Source of the DNA: Urophycis tenuis
Lineage: Eukaryota > Chordata > Actinopteri > Gadiformes > Phycidae
DNA length: 64,000 nucleotides
Assembly: GCA_036785325.1 (NCBI GenBank)
Contig: JAXIVH010000149.1
Coordinates: 62,001-126,000, forward strand
Direction of reading: 5' to 3'
The translations under genes were made by a program, and so were the position numbers. This document shows, one piece after another, positions 48,448-63,011 of this stretch. Positions within the stretch are counted from its first letter, which is position 1. Every line of letters starts with the position of its first letter. The notes beneath the pieces are model-generated. The model saw only the letters and a list, made by a program, of their open reading frames with translations, was not told the DNA's origin and ran no database searches.

Positions 48448-50519
48448 GTGTATGGGGCACAGGAATTGTTATTAACAGGCTGTTCGGCATGGGGTCCTGG
48501 AGGGGCCAGGGAGGCAGTGCTTAGTCGCGGCTGGCCTTGGCCTTTCCTACCCTGGGACCGACTGGGAAGGCACCGCTGGTCGGGGCTGGTCTTGGTCTTT
48601 CCTAGGTCTGGACACCCATCGCTGAGGATAGCTGCATGGGGGACCGTGGAGGCAGTGCTTTGTCACGGCTGGCCTCGGTCCTTCGTGACCCCAGTTTTCT
48701 GCTAGTTCATCTGGACCCAACAGAGGACAAGAACCAAGCTCCGGCCCTGATTGGCCAAACCAGGGCTACCTAGCGGTGTTAACAACTGGTTTGTGCTGGT
48801 CAGGGGGTAAGTATGTGCCCCCTCCTCTCCATAACCAAAACAATGTATCCTAAAAAGTGTTTTACTTACCTTTACTTACCTCAACGTTACCTCAACAAAT
48901 GATCACTCCTAAAAAAGCTTAAACCCAATACCAATTCCATTTCGGAAACGACACACCTTGAGAATTGATCACTCTCGGGGGGGCCTCCCTTGGGTGAGGG
49001 TGTATAGTGACAATGGCCAGAAACACCCTATGATCCCAGGGTCCACTACTGATGACGTGTCCTAATATTTCGATAGCACGTTTATACTCAAATAGAAATT
49101 GAATAGAAAAGTCTCACTCCAGCTGTGACTCGTCTTTATTCAAATAAGTAAATATACCAATGCATTGGAAGTACCTTCAATCAAACAAGATTGACCTTCA
49201 TCTTGGAACAAAGAAAACCTTTGGGAAAAGGAAAAACAAGTCTATATCTCCAAATCAGCGGTTATATCACAACAAGACAGATAACCATTTCGTTTTACTT
49301 CATTCTTGGTAATATGGGAAAAGAGAGCTGCGGATGACTAGATATTGGCGAGTGCAACTGCCTTTGATCCCCTATTCAACTACCGAGTCGTTGGATGAGG
49401 TGGGGGGGGTCATCGAGATAACTCTAACGAACCCAACCCTAACCATAGGCCTAACCTTAGCCCTAACCCTAACTCAACCCTAACACTAACCCTTACCTTG
49501 GCCCTAATCTTAACACTAACCTCAACCCCTAACCTTAGCCTTAACACTAACCCTAACCCCTACTCTAACTCTAACCCTAACCCCTACTCTAACTCTAACC
49601 CTAAGCCTACCCTAACCTCCAACACTAACCCTACCCTAACTCTAACGCTAACCCTAACTCTAACCTTTACCCTAACTTTAGCCCTAACCCTAGCCTCAGC
49701 CATAACCCTAACCCTTACCTTAGCCCTAACCCTAACCTTAACCCTAACCCTAACCTTGGCCCTAACCTTAACACTAACCTCAAACCTAACCTTAACCCTA
49801 ACCTCAGCCATAACCCTAACCCTAACCTTAGCCCTAACCCTAATTCTAGCCCTAACCCTAATCTTAACCATAACCTTAACCCTAACCTTGGCCCTAACAC
49901 TTAACCTAACCTTATCCATAACACTAACCCTAACCTCAACCCTAACCTTAACCCCAATCTCAGCCGTAACCCCAACCCTATCCTTATCCCTAACCTTAAA
50001 CCTAACCCTAACCTCAGCCCTAACCTTAACCCTAACCTCAGCCCTCATCTTAACCCTAACCCCTAACCCCTAACCTCTAACCCTAACCCTAACCTTACCC
50101 TAACCGTAACGCTAACCCTAACCCTTACTCTAACCTTAGCCCTAACCTTAGCCCTAACCGTAACCCTAACCTTAACCCTAACCTTAACCCTAAACCGTAA
50201 CCTTATACCTAACCCTAACCTCAGCCCTAACCTTAACCCTAACCGCAACCCCTCCCATTTACTTCAAACCTAACGTTAAGGTTAACTGCTAACTCTACCC
50301 CTAAATCTACCCTAACCTTAACCTACACTTGACATATTGGAGGAAGAAGACAATTACCCAGCATGCATTTCATCCGGAAAACTTTTCACAAAAAAAACCA
50401 TTACCGAAGTACCTACGGCGAGAATAGACTACCCCAAGAAATTGTTGTTTTGGGTGAGGAAAGTAAGCCATTGAGTCTTCTCTAAGGTCAACTTCCTACA
50501 CAATCTCTGTAGTCGCGCG
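48448..50519 (+). repeat. Satellite monomer, short S2 type with 1-bp deletion
   Basis: 2072 bp, GCATGGGGG form. Telomere-like block 49432-50327. Beyond the block it reads CACAAAAAAAACC near 50388, one C changed to A, a mark shared with 53300 and 58159. Confidence 0.92.
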
Positions 50520-53299
50520 GTGTATGGGGCACAGGAATTGTTATTAACAGGCTGTTCGGCATGGGGTCCTGGAGGGGCCAGGGAGGCAGTGCTTAGTCGC
50601 GGCTGGCCTTGGCCTTTCCTACCCTGGGACCGACTGGGAAGGCACCGCTGGTCGGGGCTGGTCTTGGTCTTTCCTAGGTCTGGACACCCATCGCTGAGGA
50701 TAGCTGCATTGGGGGACCGTGGAGGCAGTGCTTTGTCACGGCTGGCCTCGGTCCTTCGTGACCCCAGTTTTCTGCTAGTTCATCTGGACCCAACAGAGGA
50801 CAAGAACCAAGCTCCGGCCCTGATTGGCCAAACCAGGGCTACCTAGCGGTGTTAACAACTGGTTTGTGCTGGTCAGGGGGTAAGTATGTGCCCCCTCCTC
50901 TCCATAACCAAAACAATGTATCCTAAAAAGTGTTTTACTTACCTTTACTTACCTCGACGTTACCTCAACAAATGATCACTCCTTGAAAAAGCTTAAACCC
51001 AATACCAATTCCATTTCGGAAACGACACACCTTGAGAATTGATCACTCTCGGGGGGGCCTCCCTTGGGTGAGGGTGTATAGTGACAATGGCCAGAAACAC
51101 CCTATGATCCCAGGGTCCACTACTGATGACGTGTCCTAATATTTCGATAGCACGTTTATACTCAAATAGAAATGGAAAAGAAAAGTCTCACTCCAGCTGT
51201 GACTCGTCTTTATTCAAATAAGTAAATATACCAATGCATTGGAAGTACCTTCAACCAAACTAGATTGACCTTCATCTTGGAACAAAGAAAACCTTTGGGA
51301 AAAGGAAAAACAAGTCTATATCTCCAAATCAGCGGTTATATCACAACAAGACAGATAACCATTTCGTTTTACTTCATTCTTGGTAATATGGGAAAAGAGA
51401 GCTGCGGATGACTAGATATTGGCGAGTGCAACTGCCTTTGATCCCCTATTCAACTACCGAGTCGTTGGATGAGGTGGGGGGGGGGTCATCGAGATAACTC
51501 TAACGAACCTAACCGAGCCAGGGCCATCGAAAGAACGGGCTCTCTACACAACCCATTTATATTACCTTACCAACTGTTATTCACAAAACGACCACTAGAT
51601 GGAGGCGATGGACCACCACTGAAGAATCAAAAGAAGGCAACCAGCCTTTAACACAAAGACTAAAAACTCACTCCAGCTGTGATCCTCTTTATCTAAATAA
51701 ATAAATAAACAAAAATGAATAAATAAATAGACTAAATAAATATACAAATATAAATAAATAAATCAAATATAGATTACCTTACCAACTATTGCAATTACCT
51801 ATTATTATTGTTATTATTATTATTACTTACCTATTAATGCAATTTCCCAACCTGGGAACAATAGAGTATTTCTATTTCTATTTCTATAACTCTTCTTCAC
51901 AAAACGACCACTAGGTGGAGACGACGCACCACCAGCGAGGAATCAAAAGAGGAGGAACAACCTTGAATACAAAGATTAAAACCCACTCCAGCTGTGAGTC
52001 TCTCGATGTATTTATTAACTAAAAAAATATATATTAAATATATATACTCCTCCCATCTCTTCTCCCCTGTCTTCCCTCATGGAAATGAGGGAGTTGGGGG
52101 AGATAGAGTGTACTAGCCCGATCCGGCGGGGGTGAGTTCAGTCCGTACAGACTGTCTCACCTTGACTCTACCTTCCTCAATCTCTAGCTCTAACTCTAAC
52201 CCTAGGGATAACCTCAACCCCAACCCTAACCATAGGCCTAACCTTAGCCCTAACCCTAACTCAACCCTAACACTAACCCTTACCTTGGCCCTAATCTTAA
52301 CACTAACCTCAACCCCTAACCTTAGCCTTAACACTAACCCTAACCCCTACTCTAACTCTAACCCTAACCCCTACTCTAACTCTAACCCTAAGCCTACCCT
52401 AACCTCCAACACTAACCCTACCCTAACTCTAACGCTAACCCTAACTCTAACCTTTGCCCTAACTTTAGCCCTAACCCTAGCCTCAGCCATAACCCTAACC
52501 CTTACCTTAGCCCTAACCCTAACCTTAACCCTAACCCTAACCTTGGCCCTAACCTTAACACTAACCTCAAACCTAACCTTAACCCTAACCTCAGCCATAA
52601 CCCTAACCCTAACCTTAGCCCTAACCCTAATTCTAGCCCTAACCCTAATCTTAACCATAACCTTAACCCTAACCTTGGCCCTAACACTTAACCTAACCTT
52701 ATCCATAACACTAACCCTAACCTCAACCCTAACCTTAACCCCAATCTCAGCCGTAACCCCAACCCTAACCTTATCCCTAACCTTAAACCTAACCCTAACC
52801 TCAGCCCTAACCTTAACCCTAACCTCAGCCCTCATCTTAACCCTAACCCCTAACCTCTAACCCTAACCCTAACCTTACCCTAACCGTAACGCTAACCCTA
52901 ACCCTTACTCTAACCTTAGCCCTAACCTTAGCCCTAACCGTAACCCTAACCTTAACCCTAACCTTAACCCTAAACCGTAACCTTATACCTAACCCTAACC
53001 TCAGCCCTAACCTTAACCCTAACCGCAATCCCTCCCATTTACTTCAAACCTAACGTTAAGGTTAACTGCTAACTCTACCCCTAAATCTACCCTAACCTTA
53101 ACCTACACTTGACATATTGGAGGAAGAAGACAATTACCCAGCATGCATTTCATCCGGAAAACTTTTCACAAAAAAACCCATTACCGAAGTACCTACGGCG
53201 AGAATAGACTACCCCAAGAAATTGTTGTTTTGGGTGAGGAAAGTAAGCCATTGAGTCTTCTCTAAGGTCAACTTCCTACACAATCTCTGTAGTCGCGCG
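50520..53299 (+). repeat. Satellite monomer, long A-type with B-like block end
   Basis: 2780 bp. A-type front and body (TTGAAAAAG, TCAACCAAAC, GTTGGGGGAG). The telomere-like block 52184-53107 ends with the 7-bp loss and CCGCAATCCC of B copies, so its right end came from a B-type block. Confidence 0.9.
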
Positions 53300-55371
53300 G
53301 TGTATGGGGCACAGGAATTGTTATTAACAGGCTGTTCGGCATGGGGTCCTGGAGGGGCCAGGGAGGCAGTGCTTAGTCGCGGCTGGCCTTGGCCTTTCCT
53401 ACCCTGGGACCGACTGGGAAGGCACCGCTGGTCGGGGCTGGTCTTGGTCTTTCCTAGGTCTGGACACCCATCGCTGAGGATAGCTGCATGGGGGACCGTG
53501 GAGGCAGTGCTTTGTCACGGCTGGCCTCGGTCCTTCGTGACCCCAGTTTTCTGCTAGTTCATCTGGACCCAACAGAGGACAAGAACCAAGCTCCGGCCCT
53601 GATTGGCCAAACCAGGGCTACCTAGCGGTGTTAACAACTGGTTTGTGCTGGTCAGGGGGTAAGTATGTGCCCCCTCCTCTCCATAACCAAAACAATGTAT
53701 CCTAAAAAGTGTTTTACTTACCTTTACTTACCTCAACGTTACCTCAACAAATGATCACTCCTAAAAAAGCTTAAACCCAATACCAATTCCATTTCGGAAA
53801 CGACACACCTTGAGAATTGATCACTCTCGGGGGGGCCTCCCTTGGGTGAGGGTGTATAGTGACAATGGCCAGAAACACCCTATGATCCCAGGGTCCACTA
53901 CTGATGACGTGTCCTAATATTTCGATAGCACGTTTATACTCAAATAGAAATTGAATAGAAAAGTCTCACTCCAGCTGTGACTCGTCTTTATTCAAATAAG
54001 TAAATATACCAATGCATTGGAAGTACCTTCAATCAAACAAGATTGACCTTCATCTTGGAACAAAGAAAACCTTTGGGAAAAGGAAAAACAAGTCTATATC
54101 TCCAAATCAGCGGTTATATCACAACAAGACAGATAACCATTTCGTTTTACTTCATTCTTGGTAATATGGGAAAAGAGAGCTGCGGATGACTAGATATTGG
54201 CGAGTGCAACTGCCTTTGATCCCCTATTCAACTACCGAGTCGTTGGATGAGGTGGGGGGGGTCATCGAGATAACTCTAACGAACCCAACCCTAACCATAG
54301 GCCTAACCTTAGCCCTAACCCTAACTCAACCCTAACACTAACCCTTACCTTGGCCCTAATCTTAACACTAACCTCAACCCCTAACCTTAGCCTTAACACT
54401 AACCCTAACCCCTACTCTAACTCTAACCCTAACCCCTACTCTAACTCTAACCCTAAGCCTACCCTAACCTCCAACACTAACCCTACCCTAACTCTAACGC
54501 TAACCCTAACTCTAACCTTTACCCTAACTTTAGCCCTAACCCTAGCCTCAGCCATAACCCTAACCCTTACCTTAGCCCTAACCCTAACCTTAACCCTAAC
54601 CCTAACCTTGGCCCTAACCTTAACACTAACCTCAAACCTAACCTTAACCCTAACCTCAGCCATAACCCTAACCCTAACCTTAGCCCTAACCCTAATTCTA
54701 GCCCTAACCCTAATCTTAACCATAACCTTAACCCTAACCTTGGCCCTAACACTTAACCTAACCTTATCCATAACACTAACCCTAACCTCAACCCTAACCT
54801 TAACCCCAATCTCAGCCGTAACCCCAACCCTATCCTTATCCCTAACCTTAAACCTAACCCTAACCTCAGCCCTAACCTTAACCCTAACCTCAGCCCTCAT
54901 CTTAACCCTAACCCCTAACCCCTAACCTCTAACCCTAACCCTAACCTTACCCTAACCGTAACGCTAACCCTAACCCTTACTCTAACCTTAGCCCTAACCT
55001 TAGCCCTAACCGTAACCCTAACCTTAACCCTAACCTTAACCCTAAACCGTAACCTTATACCTAACCCTAACCTCAGCCCTAACCTTAACCCTAACCGCAA
55101 CCCCTCCCATTTACTTCAAACCTAACGTTAAGGTTAACTGCTAACTCTACCCCTAAATCTACCCTAACCTTAACCTACACTTGACATATTGGAGGAAGAA
55201 GACAATTACCCAGCATGCATTTCATCCGGAAAACTTTTCACAAAAAAAACCATTACCGAAGTACCTACGGCGAGAATAGACTACCCCAAGAAATTGTTGT
55301 TTTGGGTGAGGAAAGTAAGCCATTGAGTCTTCTCTAAGGTCAACTTCCTACACAATCTCTGTAGTCGCGCG
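53300..55371 (+). repeat. Satellite monomer, short S2 type with 1-bp deletion
   Basis: 2072 bp, GCATGGGGG form and the CACAAAAAAAACC mark near 55240. Telomere-like block 54284-55179. It alternates with long copies from here on, forming dimers of about 4.85 kb. Confidence 0.92.
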
Positions 55372-58158
55372 GTGTATGGGGCACAGGAATTGTTATTAAC
55401 AGGCTGTTCGGCATGGGGTCCTGGAGGGGCCAGGGAGGCAGTGCTTAGTCGCGGCTGGCCTTGGCCTTTCCTACCCTGGGACCGACTGGGAAGGCACCGC
55501 TGGTCGGGGCTGGTCTTGGTCTTTCCTAGGTCTGGACACCCATCGCTGAGGATAGCTGCATTGGGGGACCGTGGAGGCAGTGCTTTGTCACGGCTGGCCT
55601 CGGTCCTTCGTGACCCCAGTTTTCTGCTAGTTCATCTGGACCCAACAGAGGACAAGAACCAAGCTCCGGCCCTGATTGGCCAAACCAGGGCTACCTAGCG
55701 GTGTTAACAACTGGTTTGTGCTGGTCAGGGGGTAAGTATGTGCCCCCTCCTCTCCATAACCAAAACAATGTATCCTAAAAAGTGTTTTACTTACCTTTAC
55801 TTACCTCGACGTTACCTCAACAAATGATCACTCCTTGAAAAAGCTTAAACCCAATACCAATTCCATTTCGGAAACGACACACCTTGAGAATTGATCACTC
55901 TCGGGGGGGCCTCCCTTGGGTGAGGGTGTATAGTGACAATGGCCAGAAACACCCTATGATCCCAGGGTCCACTACTGATGACGTGTCCTAATATTTCGAT
56001 AGCACGTTTATACTCAAATAGAAATGGAAAAGAAAAGTCTCACTCCAGCTGTGACTCGTCTTTATTCAAATAAGTAAATATACCAATGCATTGGAAGTAC
56101 CTTCAACCAAACTAGATTGACCTTCATCTTGGAACAAAGAAAACCTTTGGGAAAAGGAAAAACAAGTCTATATCTCCAAATCAGCGGTTATATCACAACA
56201 AGACAGATAACCATTTCGTTTTACTTCATTCTTGGTAATATGGGAAAAGAGAGCTGCGGATGACTAGATATTGGCGAGTGCAACTGCCTTTGATCCCCTA
56301 TTCAACTACCGAGTCGTTGGATGAGGTGGGGGGGGGGTCATCGAGATAACTCTAACGAACCTAACCGAGCCAGGGCCATCGAAAGAACGGGCTCTCTACA
56401 CAACCCATTTATATTACCTTACCAACTGTTATTCACAAAACGACCACTAGATGGAGGCGATGGACCACCACTGAAGAATCAAAAGAAGGCAACCAGCCTT
56501 TAACACAAAGACTAAAAACTCACTCCAGCTGTGATCCTCTTTATCTAAATAAATAAATAAACAAAAATGAATAAATAAATAGACTAAATAAATATACAAA
56601 TATAAATAAATAAATCAAATATAGATTACCTTACCAACTATTGCAATTACCTATTATTATTGTTATTATTATTATTACTTACCTATTAATGCAATTTCCC
56701 AACCTGGGAACAATAGAGTATTTCTATTTCTATTTCTATAACTCTTCTTCACAAAACGACCACTAGGTGGAGACGACGCACCACCAGCGAGGAATCAAAA
56801 GAGGAGGAACAACCTTGAATACAAAGATTAAAACCCACTCCAGCTGTGAGTCTCTCGATGTATTTATTAACTAAAAAAATATATATTAAATATATATACT
56901 CCTCCCATCTCTTCTCCCCTGTCTTCCCTCATGGAAATGAGGGAGTTGGGGGAGATAGAGTGTACTAGCCCGATCCGGCGGGGGTGAGTTCAGTCCGTAC
57001 AGACTGTCTCACCTTGACTCTACCTTCCTCAATCTCTAGCTCTAACTCTAACCCTAGGGATAACCTCAACCCCAACCCTAACCATAGGCCTAACCTTAGC
57101 CCTAACCCTAACTCAACCCTAACACTAACCCTTACCTTGGCCCTAATCTTAACACTAACCTCAACCCCTAACCTTAGCCTTAACACTAACCCTAACCCCT
57201 ACTCTAACTCTAACCCTAACCCCTACTCTAACTCTAACCCTAAGCCTACCCTAACCTCCAACACTAACCCTACCCTAACTCTAACGCTAACCCTAACTCT
57301 AACCTTTGCCCTAACTTTAGCCCTAACCCTAGCCTCAGCCATAACCCTAACCCTTACCTTAGCCCTAACCCTAACCTTAACCCTAACCCTAACCTTGGCC
57401 CTAACCTTAACACTAACCTCAAACCTAACCTTAACCCTAACCTCAGCCATAACCCTAACCCTAACCTTAGCCCTAACCCTAATTCTAGCCCTAACCCTAA
57501 TCTTAACCATAACCTTAACCCTAACCTTGGCCCTAACACTTAACCTAACCTTATCCATAACACTAACCCTAACCTCAACCCTAACCTTAACCCCAATCTC
57601 AGCCGTAACCCCAACCCTATCCTTATCCCTAACCTTAAACCTAACCCTAACCTCAGCCCTAACCTTAACCCTAACCTCAGCCCTCATCTTAACCCTAACC
57701 CCTAACCCCTAACCTCTAACCCTAACCCTAACCTTACCCTAACCGTAACGCTAACCCTAACCCTTACTCTAACCTTAGCCCTAACCTTAGCCCTAACCGT
57801 AACCCTAACCTTAACCCTAACCTTAACCCTAAACCGTAACCTTATACCTAACCCTAACCTCAGCCCTAACCTTAACCCTAACCGCAACCCCTCCCATTTA
57901 CTTCAAACCTAACGTTAAGGTTAACTGCTAACTCTACCCCTAAATCTACCCTAACCTTAACCTACACTTGACATATTGGAGGAAGAAGACAATTACCCAG
58001 CATGCATTTCATCCGGAAAACTTTTCACAAAAAAACCCATTACCGAAGTACCTACGGCGAGAATAGACTACCCCAAGAAATTGTTGTTTTGGGTGAGGAA
58101 AGTAAGCCATTGAGTCTTCTCTAAGGTCAACTTCCTACACAATCTCTGTAGTCGCGCG
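55372..58158 (+). repeat. Satellite monomer, long A-type
   Basis: 2787 bp, TTGAAAAAG and TCAACCAAAC. Telomere-like block 57036-57966 of ordinary A form ending CCGCAACCCC. Confidence 0.92.
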
Positions 58159-60231
58159 GTGTATGGGGCACAGGAATTGTTATTAACAGGCTGTTCGGCA
58201 TGGGGTCCTGGAGGGGCCAGGGAGGCAGTGCTTAGTCGCGGCTGGCCTTGGCCTTTCCTACCCTGGGACCGACTGGGAAGGCACCGCTGGTCGGGGCTGG
58301 TCTTGGTCTTTCCTAGGTCTGGACACCCATCGCTGAGGATAGCTGCATTGGGGGACCGTGGAGGCAGTGCTTTGTCACGGCTGGCCTCGGTCCTTCGTGA
58401 CCCCAGTTTTCTGCTAGTTCATCTGGACCCAACAGAGGACAAGAACCAAGCTCCGGCCCTGATTGGCCAAACCAGGGCTACCTAGCGGTGTTAACAACTG
58501 GTTTGTGCTGGTCAGGGGGTAAGTATGTGCCCCCTCCTCTCCATAACCAAAACAATGTATCCTAAAAAGTGTTTTACTTACCTTTACTTACCTCAACGTT
58601 ACCTCAACAAATGATCACTCCTAAAAAAGCTTAAACCCAATACCAATTCCATTTCGGAAACGACACACCTTGAGAATTGATCACTCTCGGGGGGGCCTCC
58701 CTTGGGTGAGGGTGTATAGTGACAATGGCCAGAAACACCCTATGATCCCAGGGTCCACTACTGATGACGTGTCCTAATATTTCGATAGCACGTTTATACT
58801 CAAATAGAAATTGAATAGAAAAGTCTCACTCCAGCTGTGACTCGTCTTTATTCAAATAAGTAAATATACCAATGCATTGGAAGTACCTTCAATCAAACAA
58901 GATTGACCTTCATCTTGGAACAAAGAAAACCTTTGGGAAAAGGAAAAACAAGTCTATATCTCCAAATCAGCGGTTATATCACAACAAGACAGATAACCAT
59001 TTCGTTTTACTTCATTCTTGGTAATATGGGAAAAGAGAGCTGCGGATGACTAGATATTGGCGAGTGCAACTGCCTTTGATCCCCTATTCAACTACCGAGT
59101 CGTTGGATGAGGTGGGGGGGGTCATCGAGATAACTCTAACGAACCCAACCCTAACCATAGGCCTAACCTTAGCCCTAACCCTAACTCAACCCTAACACTA
59201 ACCCTTACCTTGGCCCTAATCTTAACACTAACCTCAACCCCTAACCTTAGCCTTAACACTAACCCTAACCCCTACTCTAACTCTAACCCTAACCCCTACT
59301 CTAACTCTAACCCTAAGCCTACCCTAACCTCCAACACTAACCCTACCCTAACTCTAACGCTAACCCTAACTCTAACCTTTACCCTAACTTTAGCCCTAAC
59401 CCTAGCCTCAGCCATAACCCTAACCCTTACCTTAGCCCTAACCCTAACCTTAACCCTAACCCTAACCTTGGCCCTAACCTTAACACTAACCTCAAACCTA
59501 ACCTTAACCCTAACCTCAGCCATAACCCTAACCCTAACCTTAGCCCTAACCCTAATTCTAGCCCTAACCCTAATCTTAACCATAACCTTAACCCTAACCT
59601 TGGCCCTAACACTTAACCTAACCTTATCCATAACACTAACCCTAACCTCAACCCTAACCTTAACCCCAATCTCAGCCGTAACCCCAACCCTATCCTTATC
59701 CCTAACCTTAAACCTAACCCTAACCTCAGCCCTAACCTTAACCCTAACCTCAGCCCTCATCTTAACCCTAACCCCTAACCCCTAACCTCTAACCCTAACC
59801 CTAACCTTACCCTAACCGTAACGCTAACCCTAACCCTTACTCTAACCTTAGCCCTAACCTTAGCCCTAACCGTAACCCTAACCTTAACCCTAACCTTAAC
59901 CCTAAACCGTAACCTTATACCTAACCCTAACCTCAGCCCTAACCTTAACCCTAACCGCAACCCCTCCCATTTACTTCAAACCTAACGTTAAGGTTAACTG
60001 CTAACTCTACCCCTAAATCTACCCTAACCTTAACCTACACTTGACATATTGGAGGAAGAAGACAATTACCCAGCATGCATTTCATCCGGAAAACTTTTCA
60101 CAAAAAAAACCATTACCGAAGTACCTACGGCGAGAATAGACTACCCCAAGAAATTGTTGTTTTGGGTGAGGAAAGTAAGCCATTGAGTCTTCTCTAAGGT
60201 CAACTTCCTACACAATCTCTGTAGTCGCGCG
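58159..60231 (+). repeat. Satellite monomer, short S2 type
   Basis: 2073 bp. It keeps GCATTGGGGG (no one-base deletion) but has the CACAAAAAAAACC mark near 60100. Telomere-like block 59144-60039. Confidence 0.92.
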
Positions 60232-63011
60232 GTGTATGGGGCACAGGAATTGTTATTAACAGGCTGTTCGGCATGGGGTCCTGGAGGGGCCAGGGAGGCA
60301 GTGCTTAGTCGCGGCTGGCCTTGGCCTTTCCTACCCTGGGACCGACTGGGAAGGCACCGCTGGTCGGGGCTGGTCTTGGTCTTTCCTAGGTCTGGACACC
60401 CATCGCTGAGGATAGCTGCATTGGGGGACCGTGGAGGCAGTGCTTTGTCACGGCTGGCCTCGGTCCTTCGTGACCCCAGTTTTCTGCTAGTTCATCTGGA
60501 CCCAACAGAGGACAAGAACCAAGCTCCGGCCCTGATTGGCCAAACCAGGGCTACCTAGCGGTGTTAACAACTGGTTTGTGCTGGTCAGGGGGTAAGTATG
60601 TGCCCCCTCCTCTCCATAACCAAAACAATGTATCCTAAAAAGTGTTTTACTTACCTTTACTTACCTCGACGTTACCTCAACAAATGATCACTCCTTGAAA
60701 AAGCTTAAACCCAATGCCAATTCCATTTCGGAAACGACACACCTTGAGAATTGATCACTCTCGGGGGGGCCTCCCTTGGGTGAGGGTGTATAGTGACAAT
60801 GGCCAGAAACACCCTATGATCCCAGGGTCCACTACTGATGACGTGTCCTAATATTTCGATAGCACGTTTATACTCAAATAGAAATGGAAAAGAAAAGTCT
60901 CACTCCAGCTGTGACTCGTCTTTATTCAAATAAGTAAATATACCAATGCATTGGAAGTACCTTCAATCAAACTAGATTGACCTTCATCTTGGAACAAAGA
61001 AAACCTTTGGGAAAAGGAAAAACAAGTCTATATCTCCAAATCAGCGGTTATATCACAACAAGACAGATAACCATTTCGTTTTACTTCATTCTTGGTAATA
61101 TGGGAAAAGAGAGCTGCGGATGACTAGATATTGGCGAGTGCAACTGCCTTTGATCCCCTATTCAACTACCGAGTCGTTGGATGAGGTGGGGGGGGGGTCA
61201 TCGAGATAACTCTAACGAACCTAACCGAGCCAGGGCCATCGAAAGAACGGGCTCTCTACACAACCCATTTATATTACCTTACCAACTGTTATTCACAAAA
61301 CGACCACTAGATGGAGGCGATGGACCACCACTGAAGAATCAAAAGAAGGCAACCAGCCTTTAACACAAAGACTAAAAACTCACTCCAGCTGTGATCCTCT
61401 TTATCTAAATAAATAAATAAACAAAAATGAATAAATAAATAGACTAAATAAATATACAAATATAAATAAATAAATCAAATATAGATTACCTTACCAACTA
61501 TTGCAATTACCTATTATTATTGTTATTATTATTATTACTTACCTATTAATGCAATTTCCCAACCTGGGAACAATAGAGTATTTCTATTTCTATTTCTATA
61601 ACTCTTCTTCACAAAACGACCACTAGGTGGAGACGACGCACCACCAGCGAGGAATCAAAAGAGGAGGAACAACCTTGAATACAAAGATTAAAACCCACTC
61701 CAGCTGTGAGTCTCTCGATGTATTTATTAACTAAAAAAATATATATTAAATATATATACTCCTCCCATCTCTTCTCCCCTGTCTTCCCTCATGGAAATGA
61801 GGGAGTTGTGGGAGATAGAGTGTACTAGCCCGATCCGGCGGGGGTGAGTTCAGTCCGTACAGACTGTCTCACCTTGACTCTACCTTACTCAATCTCTAGC
61901 TCTAACTCTAACCCTAGGGATAACCTCAACCCCAACCCTAACCATAGGCCTAACCTTAGCCCTAACCCTAACTCAACCCTAACACTAACCCTTACCTTGG
62001 CCCTAATCTTAACACTAACCTCAACCCCTAACCTTAGCCTTAACACTAACCCTAACCCCTACTCTAACTCTAACCCTAACCCCTACTCTAACTCTAACCC
62101 TAAGCCTACCCTAACCTCCAACACTAACCCTACCCTAACTCTAACGCTAACCCTAACTCTAACCTTTGCCCTAACTTTAGCCCTAACCCTAGCCTCAGCC
62201 ATAACCCTAACCCTAACCTTAGCCCTAACCCTAACCTTAACCCTAACCCTAACCTTGGCCCTTACCTTAACACTAACCTCAAACCTAACCTTAACCCTAA
62301 CCTCAGCCATAACCCTAACCCTAACCTTAGCCCTAACCCTAATTCTAGCCCTAACCCTAATCTTAACCATAACCTTAACCCTAACCTTGGCCCTAACACT
62401 TAACCTAACCTTATCCATAACACTAACCCTAACCTCAACCCTAACCTTAACCCCAATCTCAGCCGTAACCCCAACCCTAACCTTATCCCTAACCTTAAAC
62501 CTAACCCTAACCTCAGCCCTAACCTTAACCCTAACCTCAGCCCTCATCTTAACCCTAACCCCTAACCTCTAACCCTAACCCTAACCTTACCCTAACCGTA
62601 ACGCTAACCCTAACCCTTACTCTAACCTTAGCCCTAACCTTAGCCCTAACCGTAACCCTAACCTTAACCCTAACCTTAACCCTAAACCGTAACCTTATAC
62701 CTAACCCTAACCTCAGCCCTAACCTTAACCCTAACCGCAATCCCTCCCATTTACTTCAAACCTAACGTTAAGGTTAACTGCTAACTCTACCCCTAAATCT
62801 ACCCTAACCTTAACCTACACTTGACATATTGGAGGAAGAAGACAATTACCCAGCATGCATTTCATCCGGAAAACTTTTCACAAAAAAACCCATTACCGAA
62901 GTACCTACGGCGAGAATAGACTACCCCAAGAAATTGTTGTTTTGGGTGAGGAAAGTAAGCCATTGAGTCTTCTCTAAGGTCAACTTCCTACACAATCTCT
63001 GTAGTCGCGCG
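60232..63011 (+). repeat. Satellite monomer, long A-front/B-back chimera
   Basis: 2780 bp. A-type marks run to at least 61735 (TTGAAAAAG, AATCAAATATAG, ATTAACTAAAAAAA), then it switches to B form by 61808 (GTTGTGGGAG, CTTACTCAATC). Telomere-like block 61896-62819 has the 7-bp loss and CCGCAATCCC. A private AATGCCAATTCC occurs near 60715. The crossover lies in a window of about 70 bp. Confidence 0.88.
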
